A stretch of 64,000 bases of DNA from Faecalicatena_A orotica (lineage in GTDB: Bacteria > Bacillota > Clostridia > Lachnospirales > Lachnospiraceae), in NCBI RefSeq assembly GCF_040545875.1, contig NZ_JBEPMR010000004.1; one strand, given 5' to 3'. Position numbers and translations under genes: made by a program. Of this stretch, positions 33,168 through 42,381 are shown one piece after another. Every line of letters begins with the position of its first letter. The first letter of the stretch is position 1. The notes beneath the pieces are model-generated. The model saw nothing but the letters and a program-made list of their open reading frames with translations. It made no database searches and was not told where the DNA came from.

Positions 33168-34565
33168 TCAACATTCCCAGATCCCGACTACCAGCACGGT
33201 CATATCATCTAATGGTGGTGTATCGTTCCAGTTCAGTACCTGTTCGAGGATGTGATGCGCCATTTCTTTCGGATTATTCATTACCGTCCCCTGTATGATT
33301 GTCTCAAGGACGATATCCTGTTCCCCTACCGGAAGTGCATCCATGATGCCGTCGGTTACCATGATTACAAAGTCCCCGTCCTCAAGCTGGCGTTTTACGG
33401 AGTCTATTTCTATTGTGTGCAGGACCCCGATCGGAAGACTTGTTGAACTTAAGTGTTCTACCTTGTCCTTCTTTTTTATAAATGTAGAGGAGGCTCCTGC
33501 CTTGATGATCTCGCATATTCCTGAGTACAGGTCGAATACGCTCATGTCAATGGTGGAGAAATGTATCTCTTCCCTCCCCATGACAAGTGTCGTATTAATC
33601 ATCTGAATCGCAGTCTTCTCCGGGAATCCGGCCTCCAGCAGTTCTTCCAGCAATTCTATAACGAGCGTGCTCTCTTTGCATGCCTTCTCGCCCGACCCCA
33701 TCCCGTCGGACAGTGCAACGCCCTGCCTGCCGCCCGGAAGTTCCAGCATCATGAAGTTATCCCCGGATATCTGGCTGCATCCCTTCCCGATTCTGGCAAC
33801 CCCCTGCAGCGTATAATATGAAGGGCCTTCCATGCACACTACCGTCGTATACTCTTTCCCAAGCATCTGGCAGTGCGCCCCGTCCAGTACAAATCTGCGC
33901 CCCATGATTTCCGAAACACCGCGCACCAGCTCTTTTGTTGTCACGCACTCATTCTGCATCGCCCTTGCTGTAATGTGGACTTCATATTTACCTTCCCTGT
34001 TCATAAAAAAATTCGTATACAGAATCCGGATTCCTCTTCGCTTCAAGTGAGCGCTGATCTTTTTTTCCAGCCGCTCATCCGTAAACATACTGTCTTCCAG
34101 TTCCTTGGCAGTGCTGCGGATCATATCGGCAAATGTATCCATCTGCACGGCGCACCCTTCCCGGCTCTGTGCAATCCTGTTGATCCACATCATATTCTGT
34201 CTCGCATCATGAAACGCTTCCAGCATCTCACGCAAAAACCTCGGTGCCATGATACACCGCTGCTGCAGCTTCCTCTTCGTCTCCGTATTGAGCTCATTTC
34301 CATAGTTATCCACCGCGGACAAAATCTCGTACCCCATCTGATATGTATGTACAAAATTCTCCCCCCAGCACCACGGGCATTTCTCACAGTTTGTGCATAC
34401 CTTGCCTTTTACCCTTTCAAACATTTCCTCGATCTCTTCATTGCTGAAGGATTTCTTCTTTTCTTCGAGTGCCAAAAATGTATGTGATAACTGCTTTAAC
34501 GAGTCAGCAAACTTCTCAATCTGGGCCACATAAGGACTGGCGTGCAGAACTTGTCCATCGTCCAT
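33168..34565 (-). CDS. spoIIE: SpoIIE-like PP2C phosphatase without membrane domain
   Basis: Serine phosphatase of 465 residues matching the C-terminal half of SpoIIE, which dephosphorylates the anti-anti-sigma factor SpoIIAA to release sigma-F. A cysteine-rich stretch CTNCEKCPWCWG is near residue 57, the regulatory region runs to about 250, and the PP2C domain has LSDGMGSGEKACKES near residue 289, VTDGIMDALP near residue 402 and PLDDMTVLVVGI at the end. Classical SpoIIE is about 800 residues with some ten membrane helices before this part; none is encoded here. The ATG at 34565 follows AGGAGGGG and no upstream coding extension is visible, so the short form is real in this sequence. Neighbours divIC, yabQ and yabP support the assignment. 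Confidence 0.85.
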   Translation of the reverse strand: MDDGQVLHASPYVAQIEKFADSLKQLSHTFLALEEKKKSFSNEEIEEMFERVKGKVCTNCEKCPWCWGENFVHTYQMGYEILSAVDNYGNELNTETKRKLQQRCIMAPRFLREMLEAFHDARQNMMWINRIAQSREGCAVQMDTFADMIRSTAKELEDSMFTDERLEKKISAHLKRRGIRILYTNFFMNREGKYEVHITARAMQNECVTTKELVRGVSEIMGRRFVLDGAHCQMLGKEYTTVVCMEGPSYYTLQGVARIGKGCSQISGDNFMMLELPGGRQGVALSDGMGSGEKACKESTLVIELLEELLEAGFPEKTAIQMINTTLVMGREEIHFSTIDMSVFDLYSGICEIIKAGASSTFIKKKDKVEHLSSTSLPIGVLHTIEIDSVKRQLEDGDFVIMVTDGIMDALPVGEQDIVLETIIQGTVMNNPKEMAHHILEQVLNWNDTPPLDDMTVLVVGIWEC

Positions 34566-34680
34566 GTTTACCCCTCCTATTCTTTGTATATTCCTTTATA
34601 GCAACCATACAGCATTCAGCGTGCAATACCTGTCATTTCCTGGCGAATGATATAAAAAAGAACTTTCTATAGAACAACAA

Positions 34681-34707
34681 AAGCTCCGGGAATTTCTCCC
34701 GGAGCTT
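34681..34707 (-). terminator. Terminator of the yabP-yabQ-divIC operon
   Basis: Stem AAGCTCCGGGA / TCCCGGAGCTT with a 5-base loop; on the minus strand it ends in GCTTTTGTTGTT. It separates divIC from spoIIE. Confidence 0.82.
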
Positions 34708-34724
34708 ATCTTTCGTAATATTCT

Positions 34725-35063
34725 CTATTTTGCCGCCTTAAAAATGATCTCGTCAGGGTCTACAAGTCCCAGCTTCTCCTCGGCAACTTCTTTTATGTAT
34801 TCGTCAGTCTTGACATATTCTTCGTATTCTTTTACTTCCTTTGCGCGCTCCTTCTGCTCGCTGATCTGAGCCTTCAGTTCCGCCTCCTGCTGCTTGTAGT
34901 CCTTGTTCTTCGCCTGCAGTGTCACTGCATTCACCGTCAGCACACATATCAGCAGGACTAACACAAAAGTAATCACTGCAACGCTCCTGCGATGGTAGCC
35001 AAAAGCAGAACTACGTCTCCGGCTTCTGCGCCGGCCTGCCGCCGTTCTTTTCCTATTCGTCAT
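34725..35063 (-). CDS. divIC: Septum formation initiator, DivIC/FtsB family
   Basis: Small divisome protein of 112 residues. A basic N-terminus rich in Arg, one membrane helix (VAVITFVLVLLICVLTVNAV, about residues 28-47) and a coiled coil (about 50-90, rich in K/E/Q) are the standard layout. It acts with FtsL and DivIB at the septum. Position directly after yabQ matches the Clostridia sporulation/division cluster. Confidence 0.88.
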   Translation of the reverse strand: MTNRKRTAAGRRRSRRRSSAFGYHRRSVAVITFVLVLLICVLTVNAVTLQAKNKDYKQQEAELKAQISEQKERAKEVKEYEEYVKTDEYIKEVAEEKLGLVDPDEIIFKAAK

Positions 35064-35162
35064 TCATACTCACCCAATTCATCATCATTGCAATCCACAT
35101 TCCAGTCCCGTTATCGTTCCGGAATGATACAGCAGGTCCCCTTTCTGCTATATGAATTTATT

Positions 35163-35495
35163 CTATCGGTTTTTACCTTTTCTTTCAAGGCTTTTCTTCA
35201 TTTTTTCATACATTTTTTTCGCCAAAGAAATGACAAAATTCGCAGCAATTATCCCGCATACTACACCTAGTACAAAGAACCATCGTATACTACCATATGT
35301 CGTCATATACATCTGCCGGAACAGATATACACTTACCCCCAGCCAATAGATGAGATCTTCCAAATTGACCACAACAATATGGTGTCTGATCAGCCTTCTG
35401 AAGAGCCGGAGTATCTGATAGCTGAATAACACCACAATCCCGGACAGTCCGGCATAAAGAAAAATAATTGCCTCTTTTCCGATTCCCAGCATCAT
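35163..35495 (-). CDS. yabQ: Spore cortex biosynthesis protein YabQ
   Basis: Membrane protein of 110 residues needed for cortex formation and coat localisation. Three hydrophobic stretches (about 8-28, 45-60 and 70-90) and the phrases FLYAGLSGIVVLFSYQILR and LEDLIYWLGVSVYLF are typical of YabQ. It starts 8 bases after yabP with two ATG codons and only a weak ribosome site, so translational coupling to yabP is likely. Confidence 0.87.
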   Translation of the reverse strand: MMLGIGKEAIIFLYAGLSGIVVLFSYQILRLFRRLIRHHIVVVNLEDLIYWLGVSVYLFRQMYMTTYGSIRWFFVLGVVCGIIAANFVISLAKKMYEKMKKSLERKGKNR

Positions 35496-35503
35496 AGGCG
35501 TGC

Positions 35504-35788
35504 CTACTTAAATAATTTTGCAAAGAAGTTTTCATTCGACCTCGCCGCCTGGTTGACATTGGAATAGGCAATACTGTCTATATTTCCCGACAAGTCCACC
35601 TCACCCTTTTCCACACTGAGCCGGTTTACATGCAGATCCGTCCCTTTCACCATCAGCATTCCCTGCTCCGTTTCCAACAGGATCTCATTTAAATCGAAAG
35701 AAAGAACATCCAGGACTCCGGTGACCATACTTGTCTTTCTATTATTCACAACCAGTTTATGCGCTTTGGGCATTTGTCGTTCTTCCAT
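35504..35788 (-). CDS. yabP: Sporulation protein YabP
   Basis: Forespore/mother-cell protein of 94 residues from the YabP/YqfC family: HKLVVNNRKTSMVTGVLDV then GMLMVKGTDLHVNRLSVEKG near residue 43. It interacts in spore coat and cortex assembly together with YabQ. First gene of the yabP-yabQ-divIC unit; GGGGGAAA precedes the ATG. Confidence 0.88.
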   Translation of the reverse strand: MEERQMPKAHKLVVNNRKTSMVTGVLDVLSFDLNEILLETEQGMLMVKGTDLHVNRLSVEKGEVDLSGNIDSIAYSNVNQAARSNENFFAKLFK

Positions 35789-35886
35789 ACACTTTCCCCC
35801 TTCAACTGTGCTTTTCTATATATATGAGAGGTTGTTTCAAAATATGTACGGAATCTGGACAGTAAAAACAATTCGGCCGGAAACGG

Positions 35887-36852
35887 CTATTCGCCGCAGG
35901 CCGTGTTTTTATAACCACCGGGGAGTTCAGGTTTCTTTTTGAATTCTTTTGTAAAAATCGCCAGTGCAGGCAGAAGGCCAAACAGAACCATCAGGATCAC
36001 CGTACGCGGGTTCATTTCCCCTCTGGAAACTCCGGCCATACTGTTGTGAATCATATGGATAATAATGCATACCCATATATTATTCGTCCTCAAGTAAGCC
36101 CAGCCAATGAAAATTGCCATACTCACTACTGAAGTTATTCGAACAAGGACAACGGCAGCAAGCTGTGATGGTGTATAAGATCCAAACCATCCGGGATAAA
36201 ATGGAATATGCCACAATTCCCACAGGACACCCAGAATGATTACACCTTTGCAAAGTCCAAATCTTGTCTGGAGCTTTTCCTGCAAAAACCCCCGCCATCC
36301 GTACTCTTCTCCGAGGTAAGCGATACTGCTCAAAAAGATGGCCGGAAATATCGATACTATTGCAAAAAATGTTGCTATAAAACTAAAATTTTCCCAGGAT
36401 ACTGCGATATTTTTAACCAGCTCCAACAGCAGCGCCAGAGCGACCGGCAGCGATGCCATTTTAAAATTCCGGGACGGGCTCAATCTGGGGCATGATATCC
36501 ATGTATAGAAAAAGACACCCATACTGGCAAGTATTGTCGGCACAAGCATGATATTATCTGCCCCCACATTTTTAAAGAAGCCTGCCATCATCAAGATAAA
36601 CACGAGTACGTTTATACCAAAATATACGAATATAATATCATTCAAATATCTTGTATTCTTCTTATTCCCGCCCCTGTCATGCATAGCTATAGCCGCCCCC
36701 ATCGCAGGGAACATCGTTGACAGGTAAATCTGCATGTTTGTGTCCTTCGCTCTATCAAAAAGGAATATAAAACCAACCAGATATGTAAGACCATACGTGA
36801 TAAAAACATAAATAATCAGCTCCCTTGTATCTCGTTTTCTCTGCGTCTCCAT
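35887..36852 (-). CDS. CPBP-family intramembrane metalloprotease
   Basis: Membrane protein of 321 residues with about eight hydrophobic segments. The Abi/CPBP (Rce1-like) motifs are present: LGEEYGWRGFLQ near residue 184 (EExxxR), VLWELWHIPFY near residue 215 and a third helix with IHMIHNSMAG near residue 268. Substrate unknown; relatives are linked to bacteriocin immunity and stress. It is AT-richer than the sporulation genes and monocistronic. Confidence 0.85.
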   Translation of the reverse strand: METQRKRDTRELIIYVFITYGLTYLVGFIFLFDRAKDTNMQIYLSTMFPAMGAAIAMHDRGGNKKNTRYLNDIIFVYFGINVLVFILMMAGFFKNVGADNIMLVPTILASMGVFFYTWISCPRLSPSRNFKMASLPVALALLLELVKNIAVSWENFSFIATFFAIVSIFPAIFLSSIAYLGEEYGWRGFLQEKLQTRFGLCKGVIILGVLWELWHIPFYPGWFGSYTPSQLAAVVLVRITSVVSMAIFIGWAYLRTNNIWVCIIIHMIHNSMAGVSRGEMNPRTVILMVLFGLLPALAIFTKEFKKKPELPGGYKNTACGE

Positions 36853-37033
36853 AGTTCTCCCTCACTTTCCCATTTCAGTTTCTCTGAACTCTTTTGAAAA
36901 TACAAACAAGTTGTTTCGAAACGGAGCTCAAGTTAATTGTATAGTACCCCCCACTTTCAGGTAATACAATATATGTTGCGTGAATGCAGTGATTTCCTGC
37001 TTTAATTCCATACTTTCCCAGAAAAAGATAACG

Positions 37034-37108
37034 AAAAAGGCCGACGGACACATTGAGCATATCACATGTCAAGTGTCCACCAGCCTTTTCCTTTTTGAGA
37101 AGTTTATG
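37034..37108 (-). terminator. Long hairpin after the iol operon
   Basis: On the minus strand AAGGAAAAGGC..GGACAC pairs with GTGTCC..GCCTTTTTC, followed by T-rich sequence. It begins about 28 bases beyond the iron alcohol dehydrogenase stop. The rest of 36853-37135 holds only the leader of the CPBP gene. Confidence 0.55.
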
Positions 37109-37135
37109 AAGAAAATGTTGTATCTAAAGTTTGTC

Positions 37136-38290
37136 TTAGTCCCAGAGGTTTCTGTAAATCTGTTTTACGTCTTCCTCGGTAATGTCTTTCTGTGTGTTCT
37201 GCGGACTTCCGCTGTCCATAGCATCTTTCGCCATTTTATCGATTACGTTGAAGAACTTTTCTTTTTCAATTCCGTAACCCTCTAATGAAGGAATCTCCAG
37301 TTCTCTGCAGATATTTTCTACAGCGCTTAAGAATTTCTGACTTGCCAGTGTATCTGAACAGGTCTCACCTGCAACGTTGATTGCCCTGCCAAGGTCAGCA
37401 AACTTAGCCTCTGCCCCGTCCAGTGCGAATGTCAGGCATTCCTTCAAAAGCATTGCATTAGAGATGCCGTGAGGTACATGGAACAGCGCACCGATCGGGC
37501 GGCTCATGCCATGAACGACAGTTACAGATGCGTTGTTAAATGCGATTCCTGCTTCTAAAGCTGCAACAGCCATCTGCTCTCTTGCTTCCACGTTGCTTCC
37601 TTCGCTGAATGCGATTGGAAGGAATTTGAAAATCTTCTTTACTGCTGATAATGCAAAGCTGTCTGACAAAGACTGTGCTTTTCTTGAAGTATATGCTTCA
37701 ATCGCGTGTGTCAGTGCATCCAGACCTGTAGCAGCCGTAATTTTGGGCGGTGCTGTCATTGTAAACTGTGGGTCGATGATTGCCAGTGCAGGCATCAGTA
37801 CTTTTCCCTTGAGCAGCATTTTGATATCATTTTTTGTATCTGTGATGATCGTAAACTGTGTTGCCTCTGAGCCGGTTCCCGCCGTTGTCGGGATCGCTGC
37901 CATGCCGGGGATATTTCCGTCGATAACTTTTCCCATGTAATCAGAAATATTTCCGCCGTTTGCAGCAAGTGCAGCAATCGCCTTCATGGAATCAATCGGG
38001 CTTCCCCCGCCTAACGCTACAAGGAAATCACAGCCTTCTTCCTGATATATTTTCAAACCATTTTCGATCATTGTGTCTGTAGGCTCTCCTGCAATATCAG
38101 CGTAAATTGCATAATCAATCCCCTGATTCTTCAGGGCTTCTTCTACTTTTGCCGCATTGCCGAGCTGGATCATAACCTGGTCTGTCACAAGCAGAGCTTT
38201 TGTTCCTAATCCTTTTAACTGGCTTTCTGCCAGCGTTAATGCGCCTTCTCCCGTAACGATCTGTCCGGGAACGATAAATTCTCTTGCCAT
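37136..38290 (-). CDS. Iron-containing alcohol dehydrogenase in the iol operon
   Basis: Group III (iron) alcohol dehydrogenase of 384 residues. The NAD-binding motif VALGGGSPIDSMKAIA is near residue 90, AIPTTAGTGSEAT near residue 135, and iron ligands lie in DALTHAIEAY near residue 193 and HGMSRPIGALFHVPHG near residue 260. It starts 68 bases after iolB on the same strand and shares the terminator, so it looks like the last gene of the inositol operon. Such enzymes reduce aldehydes to alcohols. In an anaerobe the natural target here would be malonate semialdehyde, giving 3-hydroxypropionate, but this is inference. Confidence 0.88.
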   Translation of the reverse strand: MAREFIVPGQIVTGEGALTLAESQLKGLGTKALLVTDQVMIQLGNAAKVEEALKNQGIDYAIYADIAGEPTDTMIENGLKIYQEEGCDFLVALGGGSPIDSMKAIAALAANGGNISDYMGKVIDGNIPGMAAIPTTAGTGSEATQFTIITDTKNDIKMLLKGKVLMPALAIIDPQFTMTAPPKITAATGLDALTHAIEAYTSRKAQSLSDSFALSAVKKIFKFLPIAFSEGSNVEAREQMAVAALEAGIAFNNASVTVVHGMSRPIGALFHVPHGISNAMLLKECLTFALDGAEAKFADLGRAINVAGETCSDTLASQKFLSAVENICRELEIPSLEGYGIEKEKFFNVIDKMAKDAMDSGSPQNTQKDITEEDVKQIYRNLWD

Positions 38291-38358
38291 CTTTTATATC
38301 CTCCTGTACGAATTATTTTTTAATGATATCTGTTCAAATCAGTATTCCGAACAGTTAT

Positions 38359-39156
38359 CTAAAATTCTGCATCATGCAGCCATGTATATCTTTCATCTTC
38401 ACATCTGTCCGTCTGCAGCCACGGATTGCCCTCGAGGTGGCGGATCATCCAGCATGTGTACATCTGATATCCCGGTGCGACTGCCTGCGGATGCAGTTCT
38501 CCTCCCGGGATTGCGGAAAAGCTTCCGTCTGTGCTCTTAAACACCCTGTCTCCTACGAAGCTTGCCCCGAAACCTTCCGGTCTGTCGAACAGGAAGTAAT
38601 AGGTCTCCGGCTGCGGATGTCTGTGGGGCAGGTAGCCCGACCAGTTTCCGGCATCATTGAGCACTTCGCCGAGCACCATGTTGGATGCAGGCTGGATATC
38701 ATGGTCAAAAATCGTATTGACACGTCTGTTTGCCACGTTGCCGAATTTTCCCTTGCTTGATCCTGCATATGCCCACGGTGCATCCTTTGGCTCATATAAT
38801 TTTGCCGCAAATGTATTTTCATTCTTTGTACACTGTACAAGAATTTCTGTATCATCCATATCAGACTGTACACTGACTTCTGTCCCCCTGCTTACATGCA
38901 GGCACCAGGGGCCTTCTGTAAAGACATTTTTTCTCCCTGCACGCGCTTCGTGTCCTTCCCAGCGGTATACCAAAGACCCCTTTAGAAGAAGCACGGCCAT
39001 CTCTTCTGCCGCCTTCACAAAACTGCGTGTTTCTCCTGCTTTCATACGATATACACGGATATCCATCAACATTGCCCTGTATTCATTTTCATAGGTTGTT
39101 AAAATCTTTTCACCGGACTCATTATATTCCGGATAACCAAATACTTTTTCTTCCAT
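38359..39156 (-). CDS. iolB: 5-deoxy-glucuronate isomerase
   Basis: Cupin-type isomerase of 265 residues that converts 5-deoxy-D-glucuronate to 2-deoxy-5-keto-D-gluconate in inositol breakdown. IolB signatures: PYLPHRHP-like GYLPHRHPQPETYYFLF near residue 173, RVNTIFDH, GGELHPQAVAPGYQMYTCW near residue 222 and the end RYTWLHDAEF. The ATG at 39156 follows AAGGAGG; the 27 in-frame residues upstream overlap iolD and are excluded. Confidence 0.92.
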   Translation of the reverse strand: MEEKVFGYPEYNESGEKILTTYENEYRAMLMDIRVYRMKAGETRSFVKAAEEMAVLLLKGSLVYRWEGHEARAGRKNVFTEGPWCLHVSRGTEVSVQSDMDDTEILVQCTKNENTFAAKLYEPKDAPWAYAGSSKGKFGNVANRRVNTIFDHDIQPASNMVLGEVLNDAGNWSGYLPHRHPQPETYYFLFDRPEGFGASFVGDRVFKSTDGSFSAIPGGELHPQAVAPGYQMYTCWMIRHLEGNPWLQTDRCEDERYTWLHDAEF

Positions 39157-39191
39157 GACAATACTGCCTCCTTTTAGCATTGCAATATATT

Positions 39192-41123
39192 CTAATACGC
39201 TCTTGCTTCTCGTCTGCCTTCCATTACACCCTCGCATGCTTCTCTGACACTTTCCTTTTCAGATGTAGTAGCAATTCCTACATTCCACCATGAATTGTAT
39301 CCGTCTGTCATCGTCTTCGGAATTACCTTCAGGTCGATCAGCACTGCATTATCCTGGTTCTTCGCATCTCTCAGAGCTGCTTCCAGCTCTTCGATGGTCC
39401 TGACCGTATAAGATTTCAGTCCATATCCTTCTGCAATCTTAGCGTAGTCTACAGGAATCAGGTCACCGGTTGGCTTATTGCCTTCCTGATAGCGGAACTC
39501 TGTTGCAATACTTCCGATACCGTGGTTCATTTCCAGATTATTAATACAGCCGAATCCACAGTTGTCAAATACAAGAATATTGATTTTCTTTCTCTGCTGC
39601 ATTGCTGTCATAATCTCACTGTGCAGCATCTGGAAAGAAGAATCTCCTACTACCGTATATACTTCATTATCAGGCTCAGCGATTTTTACACCGAGCGCTG
39701 CCGCCACTTCATAACCCATGCAGGAATATCCGTACTCTGCATGATATCCGCCTCTCTTGTCAGTGGTCCAGATTCTCTGCATACAGCTAGGGAGACTTCC
39801 GCCTGCTGTGATGATCGTCGCATCCTCATCAATTACTCTGCGGATCGCACACAATGCCGCTGTCTGTGTGATGCGTCCGTCTGTCAGTTTTACAAATTCA
39901 GGAATCGTACGTGGGTCTCTTGCCTGAATCATTGGTTCGAAATTTTCTTCCTGATACCTGTAATTTGCAAGACGCTCCATCTCCGCATCCCATTTTGCTT
40001 TTTCTGCTTCGATTTCTCCGTTATAAGATGACTGGTAGCCTTTTGCACGCAGCTTTTCTGCAAGCGCTTCTACAGTTGCTTTTGCATCGCCTACTGCTTT
40101 TACGGCATCCATCTTATATGCATGGAATCTGGAATTATTTATCGTAACAAATTTGACATCTTCATTCTTATACTGTCTCTTTGAGCCTGTCGTAAAGTCA
40201 GACATCCTGCTTCCGATTGCAATGACAACATCTGCGTCCTCTGCAATATCATTTGCCGCCAGAGTCCCTGTCACCCCGATACCGCCAAGGCAGTATGGGT
40301 GGCTTGACCTGCAGGCACTCTTTCCGGCCTGACTCTCGCCAAACGGAATCTTAAATTCTTCACAGAATTTCTCAACCGTCTCGCCTGCCTCTGAGTATTT
40401 CACACCGCCGCCTACAACGATCAAAGGCTTCTTCGCTTCTGCGATAATCTCGGTGATATCATTAATCTCTTCCTCAGCCGCTGCCTGTCTTGTAATTCTG
40501 TGCACCCTCTTTTTAAAGAAATAATCCGGGTAATCGTAAGACTCACCCTCAACATCCTGGCAAAGCCCAATGCACACTGCCCCTGTCTCTGCCGGGTCCG
40601 TCAGGACACGCATTGCATTAATCATTGCTGACATGAGCTGTTCCGGACGAACAATTCTGTCCCAGTACTTGCAGACCGGCTTAAATGCATCATTCGTTGT
40701 AACTGCAAGGCTTGAACTCTGCTCTAACTGCTGAAGCACAGGGTCCGGCTGGCGTGATGCAAACGTATCCGCCGGGAACACAAGCAGCGGGATATTATTT
40801 ACTGTCGCCGTAGCACAGGCCGTTACCATATTTGCAGCTCCAGGTCCTACAGAAGATGCACAGGGAATAATTCTTCTCCTGTTATTCTGCTTCGCAAACG
40901 CTGTCGCCACATGGCACATCCCCTGCTCATTTCTCCCCTGGTATACATTCAGCTGTCCCGGATTCGTATCCAGCGCCTCCCCAAGACCTACCGCAATACC
41001 ATGTCCGAATATCGTAAAGAATCCCTCTACAAACTTCGTCTCCACTCCGTCAAACTCTACATACTGATTATCTAAAAACTTCACCAGTGCCTGTGCAACT
41101 GTCATTCTTGTTGTACTTGCCAT
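39192..41123 (-). CDS. iolD: 3D-(3,5/4)-trihydroxycyclohexane-1,2-dione hydrolase
   Basis: Thiamine-diphosphate-dependent ring-opening hydrolase of 643 residues. N-terminal Pyr domain with FTIFGHGIAVGLGEAL near residue 32 and CASSVGPGAANMVTACA near residue 91, a central Rossmann domain, and the PP domain with VVGDSSFQMLHSEI near residue 490 (the GDG/S...N ThDP motif). It acts between the inosose dehydratase product and IolB. The ATG follows AAAGGAG. Repeat copy 3 fills the gap to iolC. Confidence 0.95.
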   Translation of the reverse strand: MASTTRMTVAQALVKFLDNQYVEFDGVETKFVEGFFTIFGHGIAVGLGEALDTNPGQLNVYQGRNEQGMCHVATAFAKQNNRRRIIPCASSVGPGAANMVTACATATVNNIPLLVFPADTFASRQPDPVLQQLEQSSSLAVTTNDAFKPVCKYWDRIVRPEQLMSAMINAMRVLTDPAETGAVCIGLCQDVEGESYDYPDYFFKKRVHRITRQAAAEEEINDITEIIAEAKKPLIVVGGGVKYSEAGETVEKFCEEFKIPFGESQAGKSACRSSHPYCLGGIGVTGTLAANDIAEDADVVIAIGSRMSDFTTGSKRQYKNEDVKFVTINNSRFHAYKMDAVKAVGDAKATVEALAEKLRAKGYQSSYNGEIEAEKAKWDAEMERLANYRYQEENFEPMIQARDPRTIPEFVKLTDGRITQTAALCAIRRVIDEDATIITAGGSLPSCMQRIWTTDKRGGYHAEYGYSCMGYEVAAALGVKIAEPDNEVYTVVGDSSFQMLHSEIMTAMQQRKKINILVFDNCGFGCINNLEMNHGIGSIATEFRYQEGNKPTGDLIPVDYAKIAEGYGLKSYTVRTIEELEAALRDAKNQDNAVLIDLKVIPKTMTDGYNSWWNVGIATTSEKESVREACEGVMEGRREARAY

Positions 41124-41146
41124 TATCCTAATCTCCTTTCATTTTC

Positions 41147-41197
41147 AAAGGGGTCAGACCCTTTTGCGCTCCGTTTTCTGAATATTCTCAAAATTCT
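41147..41197. repeat. Dispersed 3'-end hairpin repeat, copy 3
   Basis: AAAGGGGTCAGACCCTTTT followed by GCGCTCCGTTTTC, GAATATTC and TCAAAATT, beginning just beyond the iolC stop and ending shortly before iolD. Same orientation relative to the upstream gene as copies 1 and 2. Confidence 0.85.
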
Positions 41198-41199
41198 AT

Positions 41200-42234
41200 C
41201 TACACACGTGCGATCATTTCGCCGAATTTTTCTTTTTCTTCTTTGATGAATGCGTGTACTGCATCCGGTCCCGGAAGGGAATCGGAACAGTTGTTACTGC
41301 GTACCATCATGGATGCTTCTGCTGATCCGAATTCCAGACAGTCGATGACTTCCCAGCCCTGGTACAATCCATATAAGAAGCCTGAGCCGTATCCGTCTCC
41401 GCCGCCAAAACCTTTCCTTGCTTCTACAGGGAATGGCTTGATGCTGTACTTTTCTCCGTCACAGGTATATGCGGTGGAGCCCTTCATTCCATGCTTGATT
41501 ACTACGATCTTTGCATTGTATGACTGCCATGCTGCAGCGGATTCCTCGTCACTGCGTCCCGGCTGGATCAGTGCTTCTGTCAGGTCGAATTCTTCTCTTG
41601 ATCCCATGATGATGTCAGACTCTTTTGCTACGATGGAATAGTAGATTGAAATCTCGTCAGCATTTTTCCAGTTATATTCCCTGTAATCAATATCAAAGAT
41701 AATCTTTGTATCATTTTTCTTAGCCAGCATTACCGCTTTAATCGCTGCTTCTCTGGACGGGCTTTCTGCCAGTGCCGTTCCTGAGATCAGGATGGCCTTT
41801 GCACTCTTTATGTAATCTTCGTCGATATCATCTACAGAAAGCTGAAGGTCTGCTATGCAGTTGCGGTACATCAGGATGCTGCTTTCCTTTGGTGAAAGCA
41901 TTTCGGTAAATGTAAGCCCAAGCTTTTCGCCGTTTACACATCTTGTAATATGTGAGGTATCGATCCCCGCTTTGTCAAAATACTCTGTAACAAAATCGCC
42001 GAACTGGTCGTCAGAAACTTTTCCGATAAATCCGGCTTTCATACCGTGTCTTGTAACACCCACAGCAATATTCGCAGGAGAACCGCCCACGTACTTTTCA
42101 AACATATGTACATCCTTCAGCGGTTTGAATTCTTCTTTCACCTGTTCGTTATATGCAGGGTTAAAATCAATTGCAACTCTTCCCAGAAGAATCAGGTCTA
42201 ACGGTCTTGTTTCATCAAATGTTACATACTTCAT
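41200..42234 (-). CDS. iolC: 5-dehydro-2-deoxygluconokinase
   Basis: PfkB-family kinase of 344 residues that phosphorylates 2-deoxy-5-keto-D-gluconate. VGGSPANIAVGVTRHGMKAG near residue 48 is the first PfkB signature and GFGGGDGYGSGFLYGLYQGW near residue 276 carries the anion-hole and catalytic Asp. LGRVAIDFNPAYNEQ near residue 17 is characteristic of IolC. The ATG at 42234 follows GAGGTGAAAG and is preferred to one at 42270. First gene of the operon, behind two tandem promoter/operator units. The aldolase that would cleave its product (IolJ) is not adjacent; either class II aldolase in the window could serve. Confidence 0.92.
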   Translation of the reverse strand: MKYVTFDETRPLDLILLGRVAIDFNPAYNEQVKEEFKPLKDVHMFEKYVGGSPANIAVGVTRHGMKAGFIGKVSDDQFGDFVTEYFDKAGIDTSHITRCVNGEKLGLTFTEMLSPKESSILMYRNCIADLQLSVDDIDEDYIKSAKAILISGTALAESPSREAAIKAVMLAKKNDTKIIFDIDYREYNWKNADEISIYYSIVAKESDIIMGSREEFDLTEALIQPGRSDEESAAAWQSYNAKIVVIKHGMKGSTAYTCDGEKYSIKPFPVEARKGFGGGDGYGSGFLYGLYQGWEVIDCLEFGSAEASMMVRSNNCSDSLPGPDAVHAFIKEEKEKFGEMIARV

Positions 42235-42381
42235 AACTTTCACCTCATCATAATTTTCTTGAATCGTCAAAGCGGATATTCGTTGTCCTCTTTGCTAAAT
42301 GTTTCCGTGCAGCTTGCCGTGTGTCTGTAATGCATATGCTCCGTCTCAATGCGTGCTTTATTTTCTTTTCTTTGTGCTTTT

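Noticed and set aside
36875..37072. Frame of 65 codons upstream of the CPBP gene
   Set aside because: No ribosome site, no domain, and it overlaps part of the likely terminator of the iol operon.
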